Source: JAZLDV01 sp045614925
GTDB lineage: Bacteria; Bacillota_I; Bacilli_A; Erysipelotrichales; Coprobacillaceae
Direction: 5' to 3'
Assembly (NCBI GenBank): GCA_045614925.1
Contig: JAZLDV010000051.1
Span: forward strand, 1-25,957
DNA length: 25,957 nt
The notes under the pieces were generated by a model. It was not told where the DNA came from and did no database searches. It was given only the letters and a program-made list of their open reading frames with translations. Below are positions 14,357 to 21,890 of the stretch, piece by piece; the first letter of the stretch is position 1, and each line of letters starts with the position of its first letter. The position numbers were made by a program, and so were the translations under genes.

Positions 14357-15690
14357 AAAAATATTTAAGTTTATGTATATGTTTATTATTTATATGTATG
14401 AATACAAAGAATGCTTATGCAATTACTTATAATAGTTCTTTGTTTCCTGTTGGATATCAGGGAAGTGATAGGGAGAAAGTTGTTTTTTATTCAAGAACAC
14501 TAAAATATGAGGATAACTATTATTTAGAAGGTGCCACATTAGAAGTGACAGATGATTCACATCCAGAATATGTTATTGTGACATTTAGGCATTATGTTGG
14601 TCATAGCGGGGATAATGTTCATTCTAATTATATGGTTGTCCCTTGTGCGTTTTATGTTAATGATCAAAAAGTTGCGCAATGGTTTATATCTGGTTATGAC
14701 AATAAAGAAGGAAGTCAGTATAAAAAAGGATATCGATTTAGAAATACATATCGTTTAGTTTATACAAAAGAAGGAATTAAAATTCCTAGAGGAGAAACGA
14801 TTCGTCTTAGTGCCTATGATGTAGGGACATCGGATGAAACAGTTTCTCCTTTAATTTGGAGTAAAGATTATTATTATGATCTGCCTTTATATCATCTGAC
14901 TATTTCTTCGTCATTAGATGAAAAGCAGACTAAGGAAAAATTATGTACTTTTGATGTTTTTATAGATAATGAGAAAATGGCAGATGATGTGTCTTCATAT
15001 GATTCATATGTTTATCATAATCAGACTTATGAAATAAAGGATTTAAAGGAAGAAAAGGGGATAAGTTTTGATAAAGTGATTAAAGGAAGTTTGAAAGAAA
15101 AAATGAAAGAAGATAAAGATGTTGAGTTGGGATTTAAAAAAGATGTTTATAGTTTTCGTGTTGTTTTTGATCAAAATCAGTATGGTACGTCTTATGATAA
15201 AGGAGCGCGTGTAAAAAGTTTTGATGTTTACAAAAATGGGCAATTGGCAGTTAAAAATGCAAGTGAATATGAGGGACATTCATATTACAATGATACTTAT
15301 TCAATAAAAAATATAATTTATAAAGAAAGAGCAGGATATAAAGATTATACATGTGATACAAAAAGTGTGACTTATTTTAATGGTGATTTGAATATATTAC
15401 ATGATATAGAGTCTGATTGTACTTTATCAATTAATACATTGCTTTTTGATGTACCAGATAAGGTTGCTTATATCAGATTTATTGATAAAGAGACACTTTC
15501 TACATTATATGAAAAAAGTATATGGAACAAAGATTCAAATTATAGAACTTTACTAAACAATTCACTTCATTCAACGAATGCAAAATACACATACAAACTA
15601 GATAAGCAGACAATAAAAACAATTAAGCAAAATCAATTTAAACCATCTACGAAATCGAACAAAGATTTATTAGACTATTTAAAAAGATGA
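14353..15690 (+). CDS. Secreted hypothetical protein with internal repeat, Tad-like operon
   Basis: 445 residues. An N-terminal signal peptide with a likely cleavage after NAYA (about residue 23) and no lipobox indicates export. The rest looks beta-rich and Tyr-rich. Two imperfect repeats, about residues 199-243 and 289-335, share a pattern FDV(F/Y)-N--(L/M)A---S-Y--(Y/H)-YN/H-TY-IK. No transmembrane anchor or LPXTG sorting motif is seen at the C-terminus, which ends basic (LDYLKR). No good Shine-Dalgarno precedes the ATG; the ATGA overlap with the previous gene implies translational coupling, and the same overlap links it to the next gene. It could be an adhesin or a substrate/tip component of the apparatus, by position only. 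Confidence 0.75.
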   Translation: MKKYLSLCICLLFICMNTKNAYAITYNSSLFPVGYQGSDREKVVFYSRTLKYEDNYYLEGATLEVTDDSHPEYVIVTFRHYVGHSGDNVHSNYMVVPCAFYVNDQKVAQWFISGYDNKEGSQYKKGYRFRNTYRLVYTKEGIKIPRGETIRLSAYDVGTSDETVSPLIWSKDYYYDLPLYHLTISSSLDEKQTKEKLCTFDVFIDNEKMADDVSSYDSYVYHNQTYEIKDLKEEKGISFDKVIKGSLKEKMKEDKDVELGFKKDVYSFRVVFDQNQYGTSYDKGARVKSFDVYKNGQLAVKNASEYEGHSYYNDTYSIKNIIYKERAGYKDYTCDTKSVTYFNGDLNILHDIESDCTLSINTLLFDVPDKVAYIRFIDKETLSTLYEKSIWNKDSNYRTLLNNSLHSTNAKYTYKLDKQTIKTIKQNQFKPSTKSNKDLLDYLKR

Positions 15691-16064
15691 AATCTTTAAT
15701 CAAGGGTTTTATGTTTTTTATTGTCTTTTTATTAAGTGTATTAATTATAAGTGTGCTTTGCCAAAGATATATTAAATATCATGAATTAGATAGAATAGTG
15801 TCTTTATCATTACAGCAGACTCAACGTGTATTGTTAGATCAAAGATATGAAATAGAAAGTAATGAAGAATATATCGCAGAGTTTATTAATCGTATGACGA
15901 CAATGTCTCATTATTGTGAGAATCTCGATATTTATGTTTATGAAGCGGATTATCAAAAAGGTCTGTTAGATATAGAAGTCAAAAGCGAACTTATTTATCC
16001 AGCTTCGTTTAAAGGAAAGATAAATATAAGACGAGCATCAATTATAGATAAGGAGGAATTTTAA
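15687..16064 (+). CDS. Single-span TadE/pseudopilin-like membrane protein
   Basis: 125 residues: one N-terminal transmembrane helix (about residues 8-25, FMFFIVFLLSVLIISVLC), then a helical and beta outer domain. Size and architecture fit TadE-like or minor-pilin proteins, but I cannot see a decisive motif. The ATG overlaps the upstream stop by four bases and the stop codon shares one base with the ATPase start (TAATG). Position directly before the ATPase supports a role in the secretion/pilus apparatus. Confidence 0.65.
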   Translation: MKSLIKGFMFFIVFLLSVLIISVLCQRYIKYHELDRIVSLSLQQTQRVLLDQRYEIESNEEYIAEFINRMTTMSHYCENLDIYVYEADYQKGLLDIEVKSELIYPASFKGKINIRRASIIDKEEF

Positions 16065-17104
16065 TGGATTTAGGAATGAATGATGAATATTTTGGGAAAA
16101 TGCTTCCTTATATCTTAAATGAATATGTGACTGATATAGAGTGGGATGGCTATTGTATGAAAATAGAAGATTTGCGTTATGGTGAAAAAATAGTAGATAC
16201 AATTTTAGATGAAGAATTCTGTGAGGTTTTTGCTAGAAGAGTCGCAGATCGTGTAAATAAAAATTATAATGCCTCTATTCCAAAACTAGAAGCAGAAACA
16301 AATACATTAAGAATTACGATTCTTCATCCAAGTGTGACAATGAATAAAACAAATATTAACTTAAGAAAAATAGAAGCAAAAGTAAGGATGGATTGTGAAA
16401 GTATAATTGAAAAGAAATATTGTAGCGTTGAAGTTTTAAAAATACTAGAAGCATTATTTAGATGCAGATGTAGTGGAATTGTATGTGGAGGAACAGGGAC
16501 AGGGAAAACAGAATTATTAAAATTTGGAGCAAGGTGGATCCCAACTCTAGATACAATCGTCACATTAGAAGATACCAATGAACTCAAATTAAAACAGATT
16601 TATCCTGATAAATTTGTACGCTCCTGTATAGTTAATAGACATTTTCATTATAGTGATGGTATTGAATATGCTTTAAGAGCCAATGCAAAGTGGCTTTTAA
16701 TGGCAGAAGCAAGAGCACAGGAGGTTTTACAAGTATTAGAAGCGGCATCAACATCATGTGCCATAGTGACTTGTATACATAGTAAGGATGTAACCCAAAT
16801 CCCAGATCGTATTGACAATATGATTGGTGCAGGAAGTCAAGGCGTTATTTCTAAAGAAAATGATGTTTATACATTTTTTGATTATGGATTAAAGATTGAA
16901 AAAATATCTATTGAAAATCTTCCTCCATATCGTTATATAGACCAGTTATGCATATATGAGCGCATAGGAAAGGAAAATAAAATACATATGATTGTTGATC
17001 ATGGACAATTAACAGGCTCTCCTTTTCCTTTGTCTTTGTTAGAAAAATTTCATACATACAATATCGATGATCCTTTAAAAAAAGAAGGTGATACTTATGT
17101 TTAG
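16064..17104 (+). CDS. Short TadA/CpaF-type secretion ATPase
   Basis: A 346-residue ATPase of the type II/IV secretion (VirB11/CpaF) superfamily, which powers assembly of Tad-type pili. Walker A GGTGTGKT is at about residues 142-149. The Asp box reads LEDTNELKL (168-176) in place of the usual IEDxxELxL. The Walker B region is degenerate: AKWLLMAEARAQE near residues 208-220 keeps the Glu but has Ala where family members usually have Gly in GE-R. The His box is in TCIHS (about 239). It is shorter than typical CpaF/TadA (over 400 residues) and has a reduced N-terminal domain. AGGAGGAAT (16051-16059) gives a strong start. The stop overlaps the next start by eight bases. Confidence 0.88.
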   Translation: MDLGMNDEYFGKMLPYILNEYVTDIEWDGYCMKIEDLRYGEKIVDTILDEEFCEVFARRVADRVNKNYNASIPKLEAETNTLRITILHPSVTMNKTNINLRKIEAKVRMDCESIIEKKYCSVEVLKILEALFRCRCSGIVCGGTGTGKTELLKFGARWIPTLDTIVTLEDTNELKLKQIYPDKFVRSCIVNRHFHYSDGIEYALRANAKWLLMAEARAQEVLQVLEAASTSCAIVTCIHSKDVTQIPDRIDNMIGAGSQGVISKENDVYTFFDYGLKIEKISIENLPPYRYIDQLCIYERIGKENKIHMIVDHGQLTGSPFPLSLLEKFHTYNIDDPLKKEGDTYV

Positions 17105-18569
17105 ATATTTATCTTTTAAATTCATTAATCAGAAAATAGAGAAGTATGGTTTTAGTTATAGTTTTAAAAAGTTTATGATTCAGCTTATTGCTTTTTTGAT
17201 ACTTGTTTTTATGGCAGGACGATTTTATCTTTTAAAGACTCAATATATAGTTATATTGATGATATTAGCAGTGTGTCTTTTTCCTATTATTATCTTGTCG
17301 CAGTTTAAATATATTTATAATAATGTGAGATTTGAAAATATGATTAATTATATGGAAAAAACAATTATTTTCTTTAAGCAGGAACCAAAAATTTTAAGCA
17401 CATTAGAAAATGTAATTCATTATGTGGATAAGAAGAATGAAAAGATTTTAAAAGATGCAATTCATATATTGCATACTGATGTCAGTGATGAAAGATATGA
17501 AAGAGCATTATCATTAATGAATAATGAATATCATTCATCTAGATTGGTTTCCATGCATCGATTTATGAAAACTGTTGAGGAAAAATCATCGTTGGATTAT
17601 CGCTATAGTCTTAATAATTTAGATTATGATTTAAAAGAATGGGTGAATAGAATCTATAAATATCAAAGTGACTTAAAAGTCAAAAAAACACAGTTTATGA
17701 TTTCACTTATTGCGAGTATTTTACTTATGGCAATCTTTAGTGTGATGTGGATAGAAGTCAATGACCTAACTCAAATGATTGATAATCCAATTTATCAGAT
17801 TGGTTCATTGATTTTTTTGATGCTTTCTTTAATTCTTTTTACAGTTATCCAATCAAAGATTAATGGACAATGGCTGATAGAAGATTATAAAGAGCATAGT
17901 GATAAGATATTAAAACATGTTACATATGTTCATAATTTTCATTATTTGTCTGAATTAAAAAAGCAATGGATTAAAATTGTGATATTTGTTTTTCTTTTTG
18001 TATTAAGTTTTGTGATGAAAAATAAGGGCATTATGATGATGAGTGTTCTTTTTATTATTTATTTTGTTTATGAGCCTTTTTATCTATTTAAATCAAAGAA
18101 AAAGAAAATTAGATCTATTTTAGAAATAGAATTTCCACTTTGGTTAAGAGATGTCGCACTTAATTTAAACAATTTTGTAGTGATAGGGGCGTTAAAACAT
18201 AGTTTAGAATGTGCACATCCTATACTTAGACATTATTTAAGTCAGCTGATTTATGATATAGAAGACAATCCTGCTTCTATTAAACCTTATAGTGATTTTT
18301 TAAAAGAATATCATATTTCTGACGTGACAAATTCTATGCTGGCATTATATTCATTAAGTGAAGTGTCTCATGAGCATATTCAAGGAGAAATCAATGATCT
18401 GATTAAAAGAAATCAGACGATGTTATCAAATTCAGAAAAGATAAGGAATTCTCATGCATTAATTGGTGTACTGGTTTTATCCTTTGTTCCTATTATTATT
18501 ACAATGATTAAGATTTTTGTTGATATGATGATGATGCTTTTAGGTATTTTTGCTTATATGGGAGGTTAA
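17097..18569 (+). CDS. TadB-TadC-like platform membrane protein, apparent fusion
   Basis: 490 residues. Hydrophobic spans occur at about 27-46, 49-70, 199-219, 235-252, 291-308, 310-331 and 453-485, with cytosolic segments near 71-198 and 332-452. This is TM-TM-cytosol-TM-TM followed by TM-TM-cytosol-TM, the layout of two type II secretion F (T2SSF) modules end to end, as if TadB and TadC were joined. Sequence signatures of each half are weak, so the assignment rests on topology and on the ATPase next door. The ATG at 17097 follows AAGAAGG (17082-17088); the GTG at 17088 overlaps that site and is rejected. It overlaps the ATPase gene by eight bases. It should be the inner-membrane platform of the apparatus. 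Confidence 0.75.
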   Translation: MFRYLSFKFINQKIEKYGFSYSFKKFMIQLIAFLILVFMAGRFYLLKTQYIVILMILAVCLFPIIILSQFKYIYNNVRFENMINYMEKTIIFFKQEPKILSTLENVIHYVDKKNEKILKDAIHILHTDVSDERYERALSLMNNEYHSSRLVSMHRFMKTVEEKSSLDYRYSLNNLDYDLKEWVNRIYKYQSDLKVKKTQFMISLIASILLMAIFSVMWIEVNDLTQMIDNPIYQIGSLIFLMLSLILFTVIQSKINGQWLIEDYKEHSDKILKHVTYVHNFHYLSELKKQWIKIVIFVFLFVLSFVMKNKGIMMMSVLFIIYFVYEPFYLFKSKKKKIRSILEIEFPLWLRDVALNLNNFVVIGALKHSLECAHPILRHYLSQLIYDIEDNPASIKPYSDFLKEYHISDVTNSMLALYSLSEVSHEHIQGEINDLIKRNQTMLSNSEKIRNSHALIGVLVLSFVPIIITMIKIFVDMMMMLLGIFAYMGG

Positions 18570-18571
18570 AT

Positions 18572-18691
18572 ATGGAAGGAGTTATTGAACAATTTATAGC
18601 GTGTGTGATTGATTTTATATTTGGCAGTATCATGATTATGATGCTGTTTTTTATTTTAAATAATATATGTGGAGGTGTTTATTATGTCTGA
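18572..18691 (+). CDS. Small hydrophobic peptide (39 aa), Tad-like operon
   Basis: 39 residues, MEGVIEQFIACVIDF then a hydrophobic span ending near NNICGG. GGGAGG at 18560-18565 is well placed for the ATG. It starts two bases after the platform gene ends and overlaps the next small ORF by eight bases, in the same compact style as the operon. No family recognised. It could be a small pilin-like or assembly peptide. Confidence 0.55.
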   Translation: MEGVIEQFIACVIDFIFGSIMIMMLFFILNNICGGVYYV

Positions 18692-18812
18692 AATGATTGC
18701 TGAAATGATTTTAACTCATGGTGAGGCTATCGGAGCAATATTAGTTATAGGGAGTTTTTTAAGCTGTTATCCAATGATTCTTCAATTTGTCAGAATGTCT
18801 TTAGGTATGTGA
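18684..18812 (+). CDS. Small hydrophobic peptide (42 aa), Tad-like operon
   Basis: 42 residues (MSEMIAEMILTHGEAIGAIL..., ending RMSLGM) with one hydrophobic span at about 16-37. GGAGGTG (18671-18677) lies 6 bases before the ATG, a strong ribosome site. It begins inside the previous ORF and ends one base before the next ATG at 18814. It lacks an obvious GxxxxEY Flp cleavage motif, so pilin identity is only possible. Confidence 0.58.
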   Translation: MSEMIAEMILTHGEAIGAILVIGSFLSCYPMILQFVRMSLGM

Positions 18813-18813
18813 T

Positions 18814-19209
18814 ATGGAAGAGACAGTAACAAATTATATGATGATGATTTTATATGCGATGATTGCTATTGTACTTGCTTCTATTGTTCATATGAGTATA
18901 GAAAAGATGAATATTGAAGACGTTTTTTATCAGCAAAAAACATATGATGCAGGAAATCATTTTTATTTAAGTGAAAGAGAAAGAGCGAATATACATGTTT
19001 TAAGAACTGATGTCAAAAAAAATAGTGAGTTTAGTGCTCTTGATTATATAGATATTTATTATAAAAACCAGATAAATAACGAATTGAAAGATGAAGTTAA
19101 TGTTTATGGATATGTAAACACCAGTGAGTGTGGAGTTTATCCACTTACTTATGTCATTAGAATTAATGATATTTTGACTAAAAAAGAAGTGAGCTTTGTT
19201 GTTGCATAA
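18814..19209 (+). CDS. TadE-like single-span membrane protein
   Basis: 131 residues with one N-terminal transmembrane helix (about residues 9-26, MMILYAMIAIVLASIVHM) and a soluble outer domain rich in Tyr, Asn and charged residues (about 30-131). The architecture resembles TadE-type pseudopilins that follow TadC in Tad operons. It starts one base after the 42-aa peptide and shares one base with the next start (TAATG). No DUF4320- or TadE-specific motif can be confirmed by eye. Confidence 0.66.
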   Translation: MEETVTNYMMMILYAMIAIVLASIVHMSIEKMNIEDVFYQQKTYDAGNHFYLSERERANIHVLRTDVKKNSEFSALDYIDIYYKNQINNELKDEVNVYGYVNTSECGVYPLTYVIRINDILTKKEVSFVVA

Positions 19210-19538
19210 TGAAAATGCTGTTTAGTCATTGGGTGTCGTTTTTTATTTGGGTTATTAGTATTTATACAATTTCTATGATTTTAATCTGTAGTATGCAGAT
19301 ACAAAATGCAGGAAGCTTTCATTCACAAGTGATACATCGTATAGAATCATCTTATTATAGTCAGGAAGTTATTGAACAATGTGCTGATAAGGCAAATGAA
19401 TATGGATACAGCTTATCTATTGAAGAAGAAAGTGTTTATGAAGAAAGAAAAGATATAAAAGTTACGCTAACATATAAGATTAAAGTTCCATTACTAGGTA
19501 TTGATACTTTAAATTCTTATGTTGGATATGCAAGATAA
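19209..19538 (+). CDS. Second TadE-like single-span membrane protein
   Basis: 109 residues: a helix at about residues 8-28 (WVSFFIWVISIYTISMILIC), then a domain containing a helix (EVIEQCADKANEYGY) and beta strands (DIKVTLTYKIKVPLLG). This C-terminal beta segment, ending in a hydrophobic VPLLGIDTLNSYVG, is typical of TadE-like minor pilins. The start codon shares a base with the previous stop (TAATG), so it is translated by coupling. Confidence 0.66.
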   Translation: MKMLFSHWVSFFIWVISIYTISMILICSMQIQNAGSFHSQVIHRIESSYYSQEVIEQCADKANEYGYSLSIEEESVYEERKDIKVTLTYKIKVPLLGIDTLNSYVGYAR

Positions 19539-19556
19539 TGAAAGGAGGTGAGAGAT

Positions 19557-19736
19557 ATGGATGAAACTATTAACAAGTGGTTGTGGGTAGGTATTGGAGC
19601 AGTTATCTGTATTGTTATGCTTTTAGCAGCAGAACCATTAGGAAATAAATTAAAATCAAATATTTCAAGTATAATTGACAATACAAATAATATGATTGAT
19701 TTTAATGCAGGCGAAGATGATACAAATCCACAATAA
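19557..19736 (+). CDS. Flp-like small pilin candidate (59 aa)
   Basis: 59 residues. A short N-terminus MDETINKW precedes a hydrophobic helix LWVGIGAVICIVMLLAAEPLG, then NKLKSNISSIIDNTNNMIDF and an acidic tail. The shape (short leader, helix, Asn/Ser-rich amphipathic part) resembles Flp-type IVb pilins. AAGGAGGTG (19543-19550) is correctly spaced for the ATG at 19557; the GTG at 19548 lies in that ribosome site and is rejected. It is the last gene before the operon terminator and has the strongest ribosome site in the set, consistent with an abundant structural subunit. Confidence 0.65.
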   Translation: MDETINKWLWVGIGAVICIVMLLAAEPLGNKLKSNISSIIDNTNNMIDFNAGEDDTNPQ

Positions 19737-19767
19737 AGGTCAAGCGAAAGCTTGACCTCTTTTTTTA
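19737..19767 (+). terminator. Terminator of the Tad-like operon
   Basis: A perfect 9-bp stem AGGTCAAGC (19737-19745) with 19750-19758, GAAA tetraloop, then a run of T. Confidence 0.92.
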
Positions 19768-20958
19768 TTATAAATTTAATAAGCGTTTTGTATCTCTAGC
19801 AATCATTAATTCTTCATTTGTAGGGATAACATAAACTTTGATTTTAGATTCAAGTTTAGTAATTAAACGTTCACCAGTACCATTTTCATTTGCATCATCA
19901 TCTAAAACGATTTCTAATGCATCTGCAACTAAAGAAATAATTTCTTTTCTTGCCCAAGCAGAGTTTTCTCCGATTCCTGCAGTAAATGCAATGGCATCAG
20001 CTCCACCTAATGCGATAAAATATCTTCCGATATAAGCGATAACACGGCGAACATAAATATCTAGTGCTAATCTAGCACGTTCATTTCCTTCTTGTGCAGC
20101 TGCTAAAACATCTCTAAAGTCACTAGATACACCAGATACACCTAATAATCCAGATTCTTTATTTAACATATGAATTAAATCTTTAACATCAATTCCAATT
20201 TCAGAAATTAAGTAATCTAATACAGATGGGTCTAAGTCACCACTACGTGTACCCATTACAATTCCTGATAAAGGAGTGAATCCCATAGATGTATTGAAAG
20301 ATTTTCCATCTTTAACAGCAGTTAAACTTCCTCCAGCACCTAAGTGAGCAACGATAACTCTTGAATGTTCAGGATTTCCTAAATGTTCAATAACACGTTG
20401 TGAAACATATTTATGACTTGTTCCATGTGCACCATATTTTCTAATTTTATAATCTGTATAGAATTTATATGGGATAGGATAAATATAACATCTAGGCTGT
20501 AAAGTCTGATGGAATGCAGTATCAAATACTGCAACTGCACCAGCATTAGGAATTGCTTCTTTAAAAGCATAATAACCTGTTAAGTGAGCAGGGTTATGTA
20601 ATGGTGCTAATTGTTTTAATTCATCAATTTTTTCTACTACATAATCATCAATAACAGCAGAATCATCAAAATATGATCCACCTTGAACAACTCTGTGTCC
20701 TACACCTTTAATTTCATCTAAAGATGAAACAATATTTTTTTCTAATAATGCATCTAATAATAATGCAACTGCCTCTTTATGTGTAGGGATTGCTAAAGTA
20801 CGTACATCTTTTTCTCCATTATATTTAATTGTGAAAATTGCATCTTCAAATCCGATTCTTTCAATAACACCTGAAGTAATAACTGCTTCATTATCCATTT
20901 CAAACAATTGGAATTTTAAAGAAGAACTTCCAGCATTGACTGCAATGATTTTTGACAT
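19768..20958 (-). CDS. ackA: Acetate kinase
   Basis: 396 residues, the standard AckA length. AckA interconverts acetyl phosphate and acetate with ATP formation, the last step of fermentative acetate production. N-terminal VNAGSSSLKFQLFE (residues 7-20), GHRVVQGG (Arg89 region), VFDTAFHQTL (about 144-153), GAHGTSHKYVS (His near 178-182), HLGAGGS, GTRSGDLDP (Arg near 238), GIGENS and PTNEELMIA near the end are all family blocks. GAGGAGGAAT (complement of 20963-20972) precedes the ATG. It is a single gene convergent with the Tad-like operon; pta is not next to it. Confidence 0.97.
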   Translation of the reverse strand: MSKIIAVNAGSSSLKFQLFEMDNEAVITSGVIERIGFEDAIFTIKYNGEKDVRTLAIPTHKEAVALLLDALLEKNIVSSLDEIKGVGHRVVQGGSYFDDSAVIDDYVVEKIDELKQLAPLHNPAHLTGYYAFKEAIPNAGAVAVFDTAFHQTLQPRCYIYPIPYKFYTDYKIRKYGAHGTSHKYVSQRVIEHLGNPEHSRVIVAHLGAGGSLTAVKDGKSFNTSMGFTPLSGIVMGTRSGDLDPSVLDYLISEIGIDVKDLIHMLNKESGLLGVSGVSSDFRDVLAAAQEGNERARLALDIYVRRVIAYIGRYFIALGGADAIAFTAGIGENSAWARKEIISLVADALEIVLDDDANENGTGERLITKLESKIKVYVIPTNEELMIARDTKRLLNL

Positions 20959-20997
20959 TTTTATTCCTCCTCATTCATTAATGAACTTATATATATC

Positions 20998-21024
20998 ATT
21001 ATATCACTTCCATAAAATAATCAA
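20998..21024 (-). promoter_or_regulatory. ackA: ackA promoter with extended -10
   Basis: Minus strand TATAAT (complement of 20998-21003) preceded by TGA, giving an extended -10, with TTGATT (complement of 21019-21024) 15 bases upstream. It is about 40 bases before the ackA start. Confidence 0.6.
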
Positions 21025-21057
21025 ACATAAATTAATAAAATAAAATAAAAAATAAAA

Positions 21058-21085
21058 TTGACTAAAGTTTATATTGATGTATAAT
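21058..21085 (+). promoter_or_regulatory. Promoter of the TPP riboswitch-thiT unit
   Basis: TTGACT (21058-21063), 16 bases, TATAAT (21080-21085). The predicted transcription start is at the 5' edge of the riboswitch. Confidence 0.8.
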
Positions 21086-21091
21086 TGTGAT

Positions 21092-21175
21092 TGAGCCAGG
21101 GGTGCAATTGCTGAGAAAGGTTAAGCCTTATCCCTTATTATCTGAACTGGGTAATGCCAGCGTAGAGAGTGCAAA
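21092..21175 (+). promoter_or_regulatory. TPP (THI-box) riboswitch
   Basis: Conserved elements are in order: CAGGGGTGC (21097-21105), GCTGAGA (21110-21116), CTGAACTGGGTAATGCC (from about 21142) and CAGCGTAGAG near 21159. It binds thiamine pyrophosphate and, with the terminator at 21188-21216, should turn thiT off when thiamine pyrophosphate is plentiful. Confidence 0.96.
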
Positions 21176-21187
21176 TAAAGTTTTTTT

Positions 21188-21216
21188 GCTATCTATGCGC
21201 GCTAGATAGCTTTTTT
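21188..21216 (+). terminator. Riboswitch expression-platform terminator
   Basis: GCTATCTA (21188-21195) pairs with TAGATAGC (21203-21210), a seven-base loop and six T, between the aptamer and thiT. Confidence 0.88.
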
Positions 21217-21250
21217 ATTTGTTGGCTCCAATTTATGGAGGAGATAAAAA

Positions 21251-21793
21251 ATGAAAAAGAAAAAATTAGGCGTAAAGCATATGTCATATTTGTCATTATT
21301 TTTAGCTTTACATATCGTATTGCAATTATGTTTTTCTATTATTCCTAATCAGCCACAAGGCGGGAATATATCTATGGATCTGCTGCCAATTATATTAGCA
21401 GGTTATTTTATGGGACCTTTTTATGGTGTTTTACTTGGAATTACATGTACTTTAACACAATTAGCTTTAGGAATGGCATCTTTTTATGGTCCATGGTCAC
21501 TTTTATTGGACTATCTTATTCCTATTAGTGTAGTAGGATTATCACCATTATTTAAAACAATTGAAATAAAAAACAATAAGATTTATAGTGGAGTAATTAT
21601 AACAATGCTTTTAAAGTTTGCATCTCATTTTATTTCAGGTGCATGGTTATTTGCAAGTTATGCACCAGAAGGTATGAATGTTTATTATTATTCATTGACT
21701 TATAATAGTGCTTATTGTATTCCTACTTTAATAATCTGTTATATTGGATTTGCAATTATATATCCTAGAATCAAAAAAACTATACATATATAA
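21251..21793 (+). CDS. thiT: Thiamine ECF transporter S component ThiT
   Basis: A 180-residue membrane protein with about six spans, the substrate-binding S component of an energy-coupling factor importer. Family features are YLSLFLALHIVLQL near the start, SMDLLPIILAGYFMGPFYGVLLGI (residues 41-64) and GPWSLLLDYLIPISVVGL. The shared EcfA/EcfT energising parts are not in the window. GGAGGAGAT (21238-21246) precedes the ATG. Control by the TPP riboswitch just upstream confirms thiamine as the substrate. A terminator follows. Confidence 0.9.
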   Translation: MKKKKLGVKHMSYLSLFLALHIVLQLCFSIIPNQPQGGNISMDLLPIILAGYFMGPFYGVLLGITCTLTQLALGMASFYGPWSLLLDYLIPISVVGLSPLFKTIEIKNNKIYSGVIITMLLKFASHFISGAWLFASYAPEGMNVYYYSLTYNSAYCIPTLIICYIGFAIIYPRIKKTIHI

Positions 21794-21797
21794 GAGA

Positions 21798-21830
21798 TAA
21801 AGAACCTTTTGATAAGGTTCTTTATTGTTT
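21798..21830 (+). terminator. Terminator after thiT
   Basis: An 11-bp stem (21798-21808 with 21814-21824) around TTGAT, followed by a T-rich but interrupted tail. Confidence 0.75.
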
Positions 21831-21842
21831 TACTTTTATTCA

Positions 21843-21873
21843 TTGACAAATTTGTGTATAATATTTCTATTAT
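21843..21873 (+). promoter_or_regulatory. Possible promoter for the DUF402-tsaE-rex operon
   Basis: TTGACA at 21843-21848 is a perfect -35, but the best following -10 (TATTAT, 21868-21873) is 19 bases away. A TATAAT at 21857-21862 is too close to it and would need a weak -35 at 21834. One of the two probably drives the operon. Confidence 0.45.
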
Positions 21874-21890
21874 AGGGAAGAGGTGGAACT

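Noticed and set aside
15043..15279. Minus-strand ORF with Phe/Ile-rich product
   Set aside because: Antisense of the secreted 445-aa protein; AT-rich sequence yields such open frames by chance.
19548..19556. GTG start for the 59-aa pilin-like gene
   Set aside because: The GTG is part of the AAGGAGGTG ribosome site itself.
20831..21043. Plus-strand 70-codon ORF across the 5' end of ackA
   Set aside because: Antisense to ackA and its promoter; no Shine-Dalgarno.
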